From Sinotaia quadrata (lineage: Eukaryota; Mollusca; Gastropoda; Architaenioglossa; Viviparidae), in contig JALGAQ010000009.1 in the NCBI GenBank assembly GCA_028829895.1, forward strand, positions 310,001 through 374,000: DNA of 64,000 nucleotides, read 5' to 3'. The notes under the pieces were generated by a model. The model searched no databases. It worked only from the letters and a program-made list of their open reading frames with translations, and was not told where the DNA came from. Both the position numbers and the translations under genes were made by a program. Shown in pieces: positions 1-11,459 of this stretch; position 1 is the first letter of the stretch; every line of letters starts with the position of its first letter.

Positions 1-1180
1 GAAAGCAAATCACAACAGCATTTAACATCTTCATACATAGTATTAGCATCTCTAATATCAATTTGGCCAAGATAATTTGACGTACATTCATATCAACCTA
101 AATTATCAAATGCAAAATTCTTCAGTTGTGCAGCTAAAAGTGTTTGTTTATTTGCTCAATATCTGTAGGTGAGGTCAAGCACTTCACTATCAATTAACGA
201 TTAAACTGGGTAGTCATTCTCTAAGATACACGTTAAAAGACTGTTTAGCTTACTCAAAATGTGGCTGCTAGAGTTCTTTGTGATGTGAACATCTCTGGCT
301 AATCGAGGTATCAAATAGATGATCCGATTCTGTTCCTCAGATGTAACTGGATGGGCAAGATAAGTTTAAACAAGGAAACTCATTGGTGGTAGTTTACACC
401 AGAGCAATGAATTATAATTAAATGGAACAGAACTGTGGATACATACGCATTCAATGTGAGTGGTCGTATAGATTGAATCAACTCTTGAGGTTGACACTAC
501 AATGACGCTATGTATTCAGTAGTAAATCAGGAATGAAATATTTCACGTTCAGTTAAACAACACTTGGCTATACACTCGTGGCTGTACAGCCACTAGTTTA
601 TAGACTCCTAACTGTCAACTCGGGGTACTAGTCAACATCATCGTAGTGGATATATTAGCGTTTCTCATTCTTGTATCCATTAGAGTCTTTTATTGCTAAA
701 ATGACCGACATTACTTGGTTATTCATCTACCTCGAAGTAAAGGTAATATCTGCTCTCTCGCTAGCGTGTGAATATAGATATAAAATTGGTAATTAAATAT
801 AGACTATACCTATTTGACAAAAGTCTCTAAAAGATTAAACTAACAGTGTCAACAAATTTTGAGTCGTTTGTTCTCTTCTTTTATAATGAGGGCGATAGAT
901 TTCTAAGGAGCAGTGATCCTTTTCCAAGCATTTTCGCTCTGGATAGCTGCTAACAATTCGAATGTATATATTCACGTCTGTCTGGTCCCTAATGTTTTAC
1001 ATTCAGATTTATCTTCATCTCCATCATCATCGGAAGCCAGCAGTTTTCCTGGAACGATCGTTTTCAAAAGCATATCGCAGCAGTCTAAATTGCCGCACTG
1101 AAATCATCCTCGTTTTGTATGTTCATGTTGTAGTAGTGGAATGCATGGATTATGTGGGTTGAGAAATACATGACAATTAT
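1..1180. other. No gene seen
   Basis: AT-rich, only short chance reading frames (for example 913-1162) without recognisable domains or splice context. Confidence 0.5.
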
Positions 1181-1189
1181 GTTTTGAGT

Positions 1190-1370
1190 TTTATAGTACA
1201 CTACTCACAAATTCTCATTAAGATAATTATGTCTTTGTCATTTTTGACCAACTTGCTAAATGTAGCTACAGACCATGGTTTCGATCTGGTTAGATCTCAT
1301 CAGTCTGGCATACCAATATCTGGTCACAGATTTGAACCTGCGATCTCTTGAATGCGTTTTGAGTTAGAAA
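1190..1370 (-). repeat. tRNA-derived SINE with hammerhead ribozyme, copy 1
   Basis: On the minus strand a perfect polymerase III B box (GGTTCAAATCT, about 1340) is followed by a type I hammerhead fold at 1265-1309: core CTGATGA (1297-1303), stem II GATCT/AGATC with an AACC loop (1283-1296), GAAA (1279-1282), a short stem III ACC/GGT and the cleavage-site C at 1271. The arrangement is that of the schistosome alpha SINE, a known self-cleaving repeat. Stem I next to the core pairs only at four of six positions (GCCAGA against TGTAGC). The 5' part of the SINE with box A is not recognisable here. Homologous to the copy at about 35.2-35.4 kb over almost 180 nt. Confidence 0.75.
1265..1309 (-). ncRNA. 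Hammerhead ribozyme core (type I), intact CTGATGA and GAAA
   Basis: Both strictly conserved core strings are present. Stem II has five Watson-Crick pairs, and stem III is three pairs closed by a two-base loop. Predicted cleavage is 3' of the C complementary to position 1271. Stem I has mismatches at two of six positions, so activity may be reduced. Confidence 0.72.
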
Positions 1371-1390
1371 AGTCATTAAATTACAAGGTG

Positions 1391-1723
1391 AATGTTATTA
1401 AATACAATTTGGACAAAGGATAATTAAGTCAAACAACAACCGACAATTAAAGTTGAGGTCACTAGTGAAGAACTGTTGCTATGCAAAGTGTTAATAATTT
1501 ACCCTTGTGCATATTAGGGTACCATGGCAACTCTAACAATTTGACTTGCTAAAGAATGTAGGCAACTCCAACACCATCAAACTGAAAAATTAAATGTTCG
1601 ATATCAGTTGCCTCCTTCTGTCACACTAGAGAATTTTATATCCATACGCGCAGAGGTTAAATGTGACTCATATTGTTCCAGCGTGTTTTAATGATTCTTA
1701 ATGCTCACTTGCTCATTCCAACA
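1391..1723. other. No gene seen
   Basis: AT-rich stretch between the SINE and RTE copy 1. I see no supported exon, repeat or RNA. Confidence 0.5.
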
Positions 1724-4125
1724 CCCTAAAGAAAATAACAATGCCATAAAAATTCCATACAAAGGAGTAATCATTGGCACATGAAATGCTCGTATTTTGT
1801 ATGGATCTGGAAGAGTTCACGAGTTGGATCTTGCACTAAACAGATATCGATGGGATGTCGTCGGTCTATACGAGATACGATGGACTAATTTTGGGGAACT
1901 ACCACAGATAGTGGTCATGAAATCATGTTTTCTAGAGATGACAGGAAAAACCAGCATGGAGTTGGATTAATTATAAGAAAGGAAACACCAAAGAGAATAA
2001 TAAGTTATTGTCCAATTTCCAGTAGATTCGTATTACAGCCAAACCTCACAATCTAGCTGTGATGCAGATCTATGCTCCTACTGCTGATCACGATGACAAC
2101 GAAGTAGAGGAATTTTACGATCAGCTGGGGCAAGAAATAAAAAACGTTCCGCAAAAAGACATACTCATTGTTCAAGGAGATTGGAATGCAAAATAGGGCG
2201 CGATGCTTATGAACACTCGGCCGGAAAGGTCAGTAAATTTAGTCTTGGAGAAACAAACGGCACCTCAGCGTTTTAAGTCGAGCATCAATATGGCCAAGAC
2301 AAGGACATTCGCCGGTGCTGACGTAGGCAGCGATCATGACCTCGTCCTGGGAACATTCAGGCTAAAACTTAACAGTAATCACTGCCAGAAGCGACCACAT
2401 ATTCGGTTCGGCATTGATAAACTTAATAATCCTACAATTGCTCAAATGTTCGAAAGTGGAAGATTCGCAGCTCATAATCTAGTTGATCTGGATATTGACA
2501 CTCTTGCCATTAACATAAAAGAGGTCCATAATTCAACTACGGAGGAGCTACTGCGTAAAAAACGCAGGAAAAAGCAACCCTGGATGACCACCGAAATTCT
2601 CGGCCTTTGTGAAAAGCGGCATCAACTTAAAGCTCAGAAACACAAGACCGAATGGAGTATGAGTCAATATAACTAGGCTCATGCAACTATTAGAAAGAAA
2701 ATGAGAATAATGAAAGAGCAGTGGATTGAACGCAAATGTGAGGAAATCGACAAACATATAAAAGTGGGGATTAACAAGAAAGCATATTCCGTGCTAAAGA
2801 CACTCACGAAATCAAGATACACAAAAGCTTCGGTCATCGAAGACAAACATGCTAACGTTCTAACCGATAATGACGATATTCTCAAAAGATGGACCGAATA
2901 CTGCAAGGATCTATACAGCCAAGAACTCATGCCAGACGCAACCGTTATACAGAGGAACCTCACCTTCGATAATGAAGAAAGTCCACCAATTACGAAAGAA
3001 GAGGTGGAAATAGTTATACGAGTTTGAAGAACGGGAAAGCACCAGGAATAGACAATGCTCCTGCTGAGCTTTTGAAAGCTGGAGTCGAGGAAACTCTTAA
3101 AGACTTGACAATATTGTACCAGAACATATGGACAACCAAGCAGTGGCCAGAATAATGAAAAAAATCACTGATTTTCTATTACCGAAAAAAGGAAACTTGA
3201 GAAAGTGTGAAAGCTACGGAACCATCAGCCTAATTAACCATCCAAGCAAGGTATTGCTTCGCGTCATTTTGAACCACTTGAAGTCCAAGGCAGAGCACTT
3301 TTGTCTGAAGAAGAAGCTGGTTCGGACTCCGACGAAGTACCGTTGAGCATATATTTAATTGTAGAATAATGATAGAAAAGTTTCTTCAACATCAAAGGGA
3401 CCTCTATCACAACTTTGAGGACTTTAAGAATGCTTTTGACAGAGTTTGGCACGATGGTCTATGGCATGTACTCAGGTGATTTCATATCGACTCTACTATT
3501 GTGAATGTAATACAATCGCCGTATGATAGAGCGAGTTGTGCCGTCTTCCTTCTTTCGCAACTGTTGGTGTTAGAAAAGGCTGTCTTTTATCACCCATACT
3601 GTTCAACTTATTTCTAGAGCAAATAATGCAAGAATCTCTAGAAGGACACTTTACTTCTGTTTCAATCGGCGGAACGTCTGTTTGCCACTTTTGGTTCGCA
3701 GATAACATCGACATGTTTGGAGCGAGCAAAAACGACTTGTAAGATCTTACTGATCGCCTGAACGATAGAGCCACCGCATATGGAATGGAAATAAGTGCAA
3801 GCAAGTCAAAAGTAACGGTAAACAGCAGGAGCATCATAAATGCCAATATCACAGTCAATGGTCAAGCATTACAGCAGGTATAACTCCTTAAATACCTGGG
3901 AGCAACACTCACCAAGGACGGCACGAGTACTGATGAAATCTCTATTCGAATAGCCCAAGCAATTTCAGTGATGGCTATGCTGCTAAGGCTGTGGAAAGAG
4001 AAAATCCTTTTCAAAATTAAGTACAAGCTTTTCAAATCGCTAGTTGTATCGGTTCTTCTTTATGGCTGTGAGGCTTGGACTGTGTTATCAGAGGCAGAGA
4101 AGAAGATACATGCTTTCAAAAAATG
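1724..4125 (+). mobile_element. RTE-type non-LTR retrotransposon, copy 1, broken
   Basis: Homologous along its length to the copies at 17963-20990 and 42953-45970. Order: apurinic-like endonuclease (degraded, about 1780-2400, with GSDHDLVLGTF at about 2325), linker, reverse transcriptase (about 2990-3740, with KAPGI at about 3040 and the active-site region reading FADN instead of xADD at about 3700), and start of the C-terminal region (YGCEAWT at 4063). Several stops and frameshifts, including 2677 and 3026. The 3' end is lost at about 4125, where unrelated sequence begins. It encoded one polyprotein for target-primed reverse transcription; it cannot be active. Confidence 0.85.
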
Positions 4126-4375
4126 ATTGCTGGTGATATCTCTACAGCATTCCAAGTGGTTAGTTAATCTTGGTTGCGAACAGCTTAGATTAAACTAATC
4201 CTTAGAATAGAAGGTTCAAAAACCTGTTAGCCTGAACAACTACACGAAATTCGGGTAGAGAATATCCTAGTTTTATGATGAAAAGCGGTCGTCTACACAA
4301 AACGTATGCAAAATGATCGCTGGTGATATCTCTACAGCATTCCAAGTGGGTAGCTAATCTTGGATGCGGCAGTGC
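4124..4375 (+). repeat. Direct repeat of about 55 bp, spaced about 185 bp
   Basis: The segment GGTGATATCTCTACAGCATT and its flanks occur at about 4124-4178 and again at about 4312-4368 with few differences. The first copy abuts the truncated end of RTE copy 1. Origin unknown. Confidence 0.6.
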
Positions 4376-4625
4376 TTCCTGTGAATGTTTTCGGAAAAAA
4401 TACTGGCGGATAATCTTACTACCGATAGACGCGATTAGCATCACTTACATGTATATAAGTCCTCACATCATACCATTATATATAACCAATACTTTCACTA
4501 GGATAAAACAATGCCAGTTGGCATTGCCTAGAAATGAGCAGTCCTGGCCAGTGAGGCTTCATGTGAGACTACAAACTGCCAGTAGGCGGTTCACACGACT
4601 AACGAAGAGATGCTGGGCATTGCTA

Positions 4626-4725
4626 NNNNNNNNNNNNNNNNNNNNNNNNNNNNNNNNNNNNNNNNNNNNNNNNNNNNNNNNNNNNNNNNNNNNNNNNNNN
4701 NNNNNNNNNNNNNNNNNNNNNNNNN
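4626..4725. other. Assembly gap, 100 N
   Basis: Exactly 100 undetermined bases, the same size as the other two gaps, so probably a fixed-size placeholder whose true length is unknown. Confidence 0.97.
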
Positions 4726-4980
4726 GTGCATCATTAGTTGGTTTATAGCAATTAGAAACATTTTACTTCTAATTCTGTACCTGCTGCTCGGACATGGATC
4801 AAGTCTATCGCTCGAAGAGGTACATCGCTTGCTTGTCGCATATAAGACATCAGAAGATATAATACCCTTGAAAGGCGTGGGATAGTTTTCAAAATAGTGC
4901 TTATAATAGTATGTAACATGATTAACCGTTGCTTTGATGACTTGTATTTTTTATGGAAGAAAGTATACAGATGCATTGGC

Positions 4981-5329
4981 TGTATATCATATCAATTGAT
5001 AAGAGCCTCAGAATTTCGATAAACCTGGAGATATGCGCAAGTCCCGGCCAACAAGAATACAAATATTCTATCAGAACTCTTTATGCGAATCTCAAAGGTT
5101 CACTTTAGAAAGTAATCACATAATCAAAGAAGTGAATGTCAACGTTTAAACCGTTAGTGTCTCAGAGCGAACGCTTTGATATAACTGTCCCGCGGTGAAA
5201 GCCAAAGTGAACAAAACATGATGGTGTAACCCAACATTAAAACAAAGGTGGGGGAAAAGCAACAATCAGAGCAGGGGCAATCACGGGGTTCGAGCTTGTC
5301 GTGGGATGGCTGAGAATGAATCTTCTACA
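4981..5329 (-). repeat. BEL/Pao LTR (family C), left copy, internally deleted
   Basis: Contains the hallmark block TTTCGATAAACCTGGAGATA and ends in TTCTACA. It is about 90 bp shorter than the 437-439 bp copies at 7234 and 10956, from which the middle part is missing. Confidence 0.8.
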
Positions 5330-5590
5330 CCGACCCCGAATTCGGTCACCATTTCAAGTCCCCCTGGTAGGCTAGCTCATGTCAGACTACTCGCGCCCCT
5401 TTATCAGCCCTTCTAGCTTCTGCGTTGTCGCCGCCGTCCACCGCCTGTGCCCTGCGCTGGCTCACACTAAAATAGTACAATTATAACTCTCGCTACAACA
5501 GCGGGAGCCAGCCCTTTAAAGATTCGAGCGACTACAGCCCACGTGCTACTCGCAGCCTTCTGTTAAACACGTCTTTCTTATCGCGTCCCG

Positions 5591-7230
5591 TCAGCTCGAA
5601 ATGAATATCGACCACATCGCATCTTGATGATTGTTCTTTGCCATTAAACAGTAATATATTCGCTCGTGGCAATTCCTTGCTCCATCAACAAGACAAGGTA
5701 GCGCAGACTGGTTTATATCGGAGCCTGAAACGTCAAACGTGTAATCAATGAGAGCATCTACGAATGGCGCATTCATTGAAGTTTCTTCAAAGGCAACTGT
5801 CTCAACTTTACGTGTAGTAAGTAACTCTGAGTCGAGAGCAACACCAAAGCTGCATTCCGGAGAACATTGTTCCACATGATCGAAATAAAATCTTGTGGGA
5901 TCAGTTGCCTTGAAACGATGAGAGGCGACTGGCTTAGAAATATCGCCTGATCCAGCGGTAGAATCACCAGAAATATGTGAAATTTCTCTGTAGCCAAACG
6001 TTGGCAACCGCATCCTTCGAAGAACTAACGTCATCATAATTCTATCGGACTCATCCGCCCAACTAATTTGGAGTTCATGCGGCAACCCACTGACTATGGC
6101 TTCTAGAATAGGTACTGCATCTAAAACACTTAATTGATTCATCTCCCTTAGGGTAACGCTGCAGTTTTTTCATGCGAACCCATAATTCTGAGAGGGAGCT
6201 GCCATCTCCGTTCATCCTCTTAGCTTCGGCTAGCAGGTTCCGTATTGAAGTGTAAACAACTTGCTGGGGGTTACGGAGCAACCTTTCCAAAATAATACGA
6301 GCTTGGTGATACCTTTCAGAAGGTGATAATATCACGGAGTACTCAAAAGCTCTTTTCGCTTTACCCCGGCAGTAGTGCACTAATTGAAATAGACGCTCTC
6401 GTGGATCAACGACTTTTGATTCAATGTAATGCTCAAACTGTTTTATGAACTGCAAGTATTTCAACGAGTTACCATCGAAATGAGACAGCTGCACTCTGGG
6501 CCGTGAAAAGGTACGCCTGTGACCACCAAAATATTCTTCATGATAATTACCCCCAAGCGGTTGGCAAAGATTAGGACTAAGTTTCATGTCATGATGCTTG
6601 CAGTTTTCCATGTAACCAATCAATGTACCATTGGCACCTATCACCTCATCCACAACATCTAGATTTATATCAATCAACCTATCCAAAAAACATGCTCTAG
6701 TTTACGAGTCTAGCTTCTAACATGTCAGAAAACCTATCTCTACCAGAAGTACAGCTAGAATTGAGTGACTTAGAACTTCCAGTATCATCAACAAGGACTA
6801 ACCCGGCAACAGTTGAGGATCTGTCACATGTCCTCATCAAACGTCTCTTCTTTGATATGTCCATGAATGTCGAGTTCCGTCCGAAAATTATATCCGAAAG
6901 TCCAAATTTCAAACTTCAAAACAACGAAGACTATGTATTATTCGAGTCTCTCGAGGGAAACGTACAGTTCTCAAATGTGGGGGAACCTCTCGCAACAACT
7001 GATATAGTTGCTCGGACGGACCTAATAATACCTTCAAAGACAAAAATACACAAGACTAGGGCAAACTGCGCGTGGTCAAGCCAAACGAATAACAAGAATC
7101 AAGGTCATACAATAAACGCTGGAACAAGAACAAGTTTGGAAAATGTTGGGGAATGGAATTAGGTTTGCAAGCGACCATGGGTAGAAGAATTTCAATTGAC
7201 ACGGGAATACAACAACAGTATCCAAATAGC
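5591..7230 (-). pseudogene. BEL/Pao gag-like region, left internal unit
   Basis: The minus strand encodes a Pao-type gag: a polar N-terminal part (7162-6690), then a capsid-like domain (6686-6142) with the family pattern RVQLSHFDGNSLKYLQFIKQ, LVHYCRGKAKRAF and RLLRNPQQV, as in the gags at 10.2, 13.6 and 53.7 kb. After a frameshift near 6100 a second frame continues to 5591 with VETVAF and DALIDYTFDV, resembling the protease-proximal part of Pao polyproteins. Gag would package the element RNA in the cytoplasm. No complete frame remains. Confidence 0.75.
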
Positions 7231-7233
7231 ATT

Positions 7234-7670
7234 TGTAACTCTTATCCGCTGATAAGAGCCTCAGAATTTCAACGAACCTGGAGATATGCGCTAGTCCCAG
7301 CCAACTAGAATACAAATATACTTTCGAAACTTTCTATGCGATTCTAAATAATAAACAATAATGCAAGATATGTATATTACCTCAAAGGTTCAAGTTATTA
7401 AGTAAACGCCAACGCAAAGAAGTGAATGACAACGTTTAAAACCGTTATTGTTTATAAGCAAATCGTCCATAAAAAAAAGTGAAATAGAAAAAGGTGACCT
7501 CGCAGCGAACACTCACGGTATAATACTGTCCCGCGGTGAAAGTCAAAGTGAACAAAATATGATGGTGTAACCCAACATTAAAACAAAGGTGGGGGAAAAG
7601 TAACAATCAGGGCAGGGGCAATCACGGGGTTCGAGCTTGTCGTGGGATGGCTGAGAATGAATCCTCTACA
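7234..7670 (-). repeat. BEL/Pao LTR (family C), middle copy
   Basis: 437 bp from TGTAACTCTTATCC to CCTCTACA. It serves as 5' LTR of the left internal region and 3' LTR of the right one, as expected after unequal recombination. Confidence 0.82.
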
Positions 7671-7706
7671 GCGACCCCGAAATCGGTCACGATTTCAAGT
7701 CCCCCC

Positions 7707-8299
7707 TGTAAATTCTTCCCGGACTTGAATATTCTCACACGCGTTAAATTATGAAAACCCGTTCTACTTTCGTCAATGAGAACAAATACAATCTTCAATT
7801 AAGATAATATTGGGTGATCAATAAACGGTTTCTAAAACCAATAATAAATTTTAGCAAATTACAGACTTGAATTATTCCTTCTTCCGGGGAATTTAACAAG
7901 AACCAAAAACAAATTCTCCACAATGAGAATAACAACAATCCTGATCTTTCAGGTTTTAAACAATATCAAACAATCTTCACCGCAAAGATGAAGGCCGACT
8001 AACCTTTCGGGCTTAACCAATTTGCGCTCAAGGAAAATGACAAGTTAAACAAAGCGTTAAGATGCAATAATCAGACTTACACAAGACAAGTAAAGTTTTG
8101 CACATGTAGTAAAGTGCGAGAACAAAGGATTGAAAAGCAGAATATTCGCAGTATCGTAGAACATACAATAATCAGAATTGCACAAGAGAAGTAGTTTTGT
8201 ACATATATTAAAGGAAAAGAATAAGAGATCAAAGAGCAGAAGAGTGGCAGAATGGTAGAAAATACAGGTTTATAAAGAAACAGTAAAAATGATTTTACA
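7707..8299 (+). mobile_element. Solo LTR of a second BEL/Pao family (LTR B)
   Basis: 593 bp, begins TGTAAATTCTTCC and ends GATTTTACA, flanked on both sides by CCCCC (7702-7706 and 8300-8304). The paralogous region at 5340-5390 has the same flanks with a single CCCCC at 5360-5364 and no insert, so it is the empty site. The five-base duplication is usual for BEL/Pao. Orientation is stated relative to the TG-to-CA reading on the plus strand; the coding strand of the family is unknown here. Confidence 0.88.
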
Positions 8300-8470
8300 C
8301 CCCCTAGTAGGCTAGCTCATGTCAGACTACTCGCGCCCCTTTATCAGCCCTTCTAGCTTCTGCGTTGTCGCCGCCGTCCACCGCCTGTGCCCTGCGCTGG
8401 CTCACACTAAAATAGTACAATTATAACTCTCGCTACAACAGCGGAGCCAGCCCTTTAAAGATTCGAGCGA

Positions 8471-9043
8471 CTACAGCCCACGTGCTACTCGCAGCCTTCT
8501 GTTAAACACGTCTTTCTTATCGCGTCCCGTCAGCTCGAAATGAATATCGACCACATCGCATCTTGATGATTGTTCTTTGCCATTAAACAGTAATATATTC
8601 GCTCGTGGCAATTCCTTGCTCCATCCAACAAGACAAGGTAGCGCAGACTGGTTTATATCGGAGCCTGAAACGTCAAACGTGTAATCAATGAGAGCATCTA
8701 CGAATGGCGCATTCATTGAAGTTTCTTCAAAGGCAACTGTCTCAACTTTACGTGTAGTAAGTAACTCTGAGTCGAGAGCAACACCAAAGCTGCATTCCGG
8801 AGAACATTGTTCCACATGATCGAAATAAAATCTTGTGGGATCAGTTGCCTTGAAACGATGAGAGGCGACTGGCTTAGAAATATCGCCTGATCCAGCGGTA
8901 GAATCACCAGAAATATGTGAAATTTCTCTGTAGCCAAACGTTGGCAACCGCATCCTTCGAAGAGCTAACGTCATCTTCAGGTATAGCACCTGCTTTGATT
9001 GGCGGAGAAGAGGATTGCTCAACTGATGACTCGAAACCCTCAT
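8471..9043 (-). pseudogene. BEL/Pao protease-proximal region, right internal unit
   Basis: A 190-residue open frame, nearly identical to 5591-6035 on the same strand (VETVAF, FDVSGSDINQSALP). It diverges from the left unit at about 8975. No catalytic motif is certain. It probably represents the gag/protease linker of the polyprotein. Confidence 0.65.
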
Positions 9044-9068
9044 CCCGACACCGTGAAACCATCAAGTT

Positions 9069-9491
9069 CTACGATGGGGGTGGCATATGAGATGAAGTAA
9101 CATACTCACTGGCTTCAAGCGTCGAATCACAATCAATCCCTGGCTTCCAATCAACCTCGGTTCTACATGCCTCATCTGCAATCTCAGCAAGGGTCACGTC
9201 GGGATCAGTTAATAACTCAGTTTCGGGTTCACGCAAAGATGCCTTGTCAAGTGCACATTCTTCTTCAACTTCGGCCTCGCATGGCAACAACGACTCAGCC
9301 CCTGCACCTTCTGTATCTTCGAAGTCCGTCTCAAGTAATAACTTCGAACGCCATTGAACAGAGGACTCGGACAGAATGGCGTTCACCCTACGGTCACTGA
9401 CAGTCGAGGGACGCACTGGCCCTATCAGAATCCAACCCAGCCTTGTACGAACGGCATAGGGCTCCTTCGGTTTGCCCGACCGGCATTCCAA
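9069..9491 (-). pseudogene. BEL/Pao early pol segment
   Basis: Carries the family signature YAVRTRLGWILIGPV, found just upstream of the reverse transcriptase in Pao elements, followed by an acidic stretch (TDFEDTEGAG, EAEVEEECALDKAS). The reverse transcriptase itself is missing: the frame ends at 9069 where sequence of the other internal type begins. Confidence 0.75.
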
Positions 9492-9609
9492 GGGTCTGTG
9501 GGCGTCCGGTACGTCTAATCCAATCAGGATTTTGATGCCCGATTATGCAAGTTTCTGGAGGTCAACCTGTTTCAGGTGTTTCCACCTACTGACGTAATTG
9601 AGAGTCGGG

Positions 9610-10008
9610 TTAGACGCGCATTTCTATCGGCAACTTAGACACTCTAAACGCATTAGGGATGTCCACCCTACCTTTACCGCTTGTCGAGGTAACCTTCAAG
9701 CTGCATTTGGTAGCATTGAGGGAAGTAAAGCCTGCGATGGTTGAGATATTCAGGGACTTCTTAATTCCGTTTTTGCCAAGGGCTAGGGCTAACTTCTCAT
9801 CGACCAACGTAACGTCCGAGCCGTTATCCAAGAACGCGTTGACAACCAGTGTCTTCTTGGGACCCACTATGCGAACCGGTATCACGCCTAGGGAGATTTT
9901 ACTGTCAGTGCCCAACTTGATCGAACCACGCGTTCCTTGGCGCGGTGTCTCTTCTTTCCGTGACTCTCGGGGCTTCCATGAATTTCCCGAAGGCCCCGCG
10001 CTGTACAC
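9610..10008 (-). pseudogene. BEL/Pao retroviral-type aspartic protease
   Basis: The frame contains NAFLDNGSDVTLVDEKLA, where DNGS stands at the D-T/S-G active-site position of Pao-type aspartic proteases, followed by a hydrophobic strand region. The protease would cut the gag-pol polyprotein. Asn within the active-site triplet (DNG) occurs in some Pao copies, but here it may also be decay. The upstream gag end and zinc knuckle are not contiguous with it. Confidence 0.72.
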
Positions 10009-10129
10009 GTGCTTCCTTTTTGAAGGATGCGCACAGGTCGGTGAATGTCACATCTATAATTGCGGTGGTGACCATATGGTCCCTGCCATAAGTGTCCCAC
10101 AGAATGTACTTGGCCTTCGCGTAATCACC

Positions 10130-10904
10130 GTCCGGATCCCCACCGAAGCATTCGAATATGGCTTCACGTGCCTGTCATGTGCACTGATTAATTAGGTGCA
10201 TCAACCTCCGCGAACTATCGGGCACTCTCTGTTCGATCAGGCATTGAAACTGCTGCATAAACGTCCAGTAACGCCGCGGGTTTCCATCGAATCTTGGGAG
10301 ATCTAACCGACAAGTTTCACCTCTGTACGGCGTGGAGGCATAGTAATTTTGGGGAGGTGTAGGTGACTGGATCTCGTACCGTTGTACGTGTTGCAGCTTA
10401 TCATTCACCTTAACTTCGGGCTGGTTGATCTCTCTAGAGATGTTGCGTGTGTGGGGCTCAGTTTTTCTTCTCTCATGATGACTTTTCTTCTTTAGGCGCA
10501 GCTGCTGCAATCGGGCTAGGAGTTTGTCTTCCTCTTCGCTCAGCTCATCCTCGGACGATTCTGCAGCGGGCTGTCTTCCTTTTTTGCTTGGGGCTTTTTG
10601 CTCGGTCCTCTCGATTGCGTTCACTAACATAGCTATCACTCGAGGCACCGTAGTTACTTGAACCGTCGAGACTACCTGGGGACATAATGTTACTATCTTC
10701 ACCTAACTTTTGACATGAACTAGCCATAAAACCAGAGTGGATAGAAACGAAGACTTGCCGGGCCTCCTCAGACGTCTCACGTTCCTCGGATCCAAAATTG
10801 TTGTGCGTTGACATCTTCTTCGGGTTGTTCGGAAGCCAAATTTTCTTATCCAAACCAAGTTTTGGATGCCGACCAAGTTTTCTGAGCAAATCAGAATTCG
10901 TCAA
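10130..10904 (-). pseudogene. BEL/Pao gag, right internal unit
   Basis: Starts close to the LTR at 10956. N-terminal Ser/Glu-rich part, then a basic/acidic coiled-coil-like segment (DELSEEEDKLLARLQQLRLK) and the capsid-like start LDLPRFDGNPRRYWTFMQQF with LMHLINQC. The frame breaks near 10180 and continues as degraded gag to about 10130. Homologous to gag at 14.6 kb (plus) and 28.1-29.6 kb (minus). Confidence 0.78.
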
Positions 10905-10955
10905 TCCAAGTATTGACGTCGGTAGTGGCTTGTGGATTCTATCGACTTTGAGAAT

Positions 10956-11394
10956 TGTAGCTCTTATCCATTGATAAGTGCCTCAGAATTTCAATGAACC
11001 TGGAGATATGCGTTAGTCCCAGCCAACAAGAATACAAATATTCTTTCGAAACTTTTTATGCGATTCTAAATAATAAACAATAATGCAAGGTGTGTACATT
11101 TCCTCAAAGGTTCAAGTTATTAAGTAAACGCCAACGCAAAGAAGTGAATGTCAACGTTTAAACCGTTATTGTTTATAAGCAATTGGTCTATAAATAAGTA
11201 AAATAGAAACAGGTTACCTCGCAGCTTACGCTCTTGGTATAACTGTCCCGTGATGAAAGTCAAAGTGAACAAAATATGATGGTGTAACCCAACATTAAAA
11301 GAAAGGTTTGGGAAAATCAACAATCAGGGCAGGGGAAATCGCGAGGTTGAGGCTTGTCTTGGGATGGCTGGGAATGAATCTTGGATTCTTCTAC
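10956..11394 (-). repeat. BEL/Pao LTR (family C), right copy
   Basis: 439 bp, TGTAGCTCTTATCC to TTCTACA. It lies directly upstream, in minus-strand sense, of the gag start near 10904. Confidence 0.82.
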
Positions 11395-11459
11395 ACTGTT
11401 TCCCATAGAATAAACGAATTTTCGCTGACGAAGTTTATTTACTTCCGGAGGCTGTTATT

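Larger units (their letters stand above)
4981..11394 (-). mobile_element. Tandem BEL/Pao LTR elements sharing LTRs (LTR-internal-LTR-internal-LTR)
   Basis: Three copies of one LTR lie in the same orientation at 4981-5329, 7234-7670 and 10956-11394, each starting TGTA and ending TACA. Between them sit two minus-strand internal regions with gag, protease-like and early pol pieces. The 3' parts of both internal regions are nearly identical (5330-6035 and 7671-8974, apart from a later solo-LTR insertion), while the 5' parts differ. Reverse transcriptase, RNase H and integrase are absent. This looks like homologous recombination between elements followed by internal deletion. All frames are interrupted. 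Confidence 0.85.

Noticed and set aside
4323..4885. Frames running through the N block
   Set aside because: They are open only because undetermined bases contain no stop; no recognisable protein on either side.
6722..7162. 146-codon open frame on the plus strand
   Set aside because: It lies opposite the N-terminal gag region of the minus-strand BEL/Pao unit and has no domain of its own; treated as a shadow.
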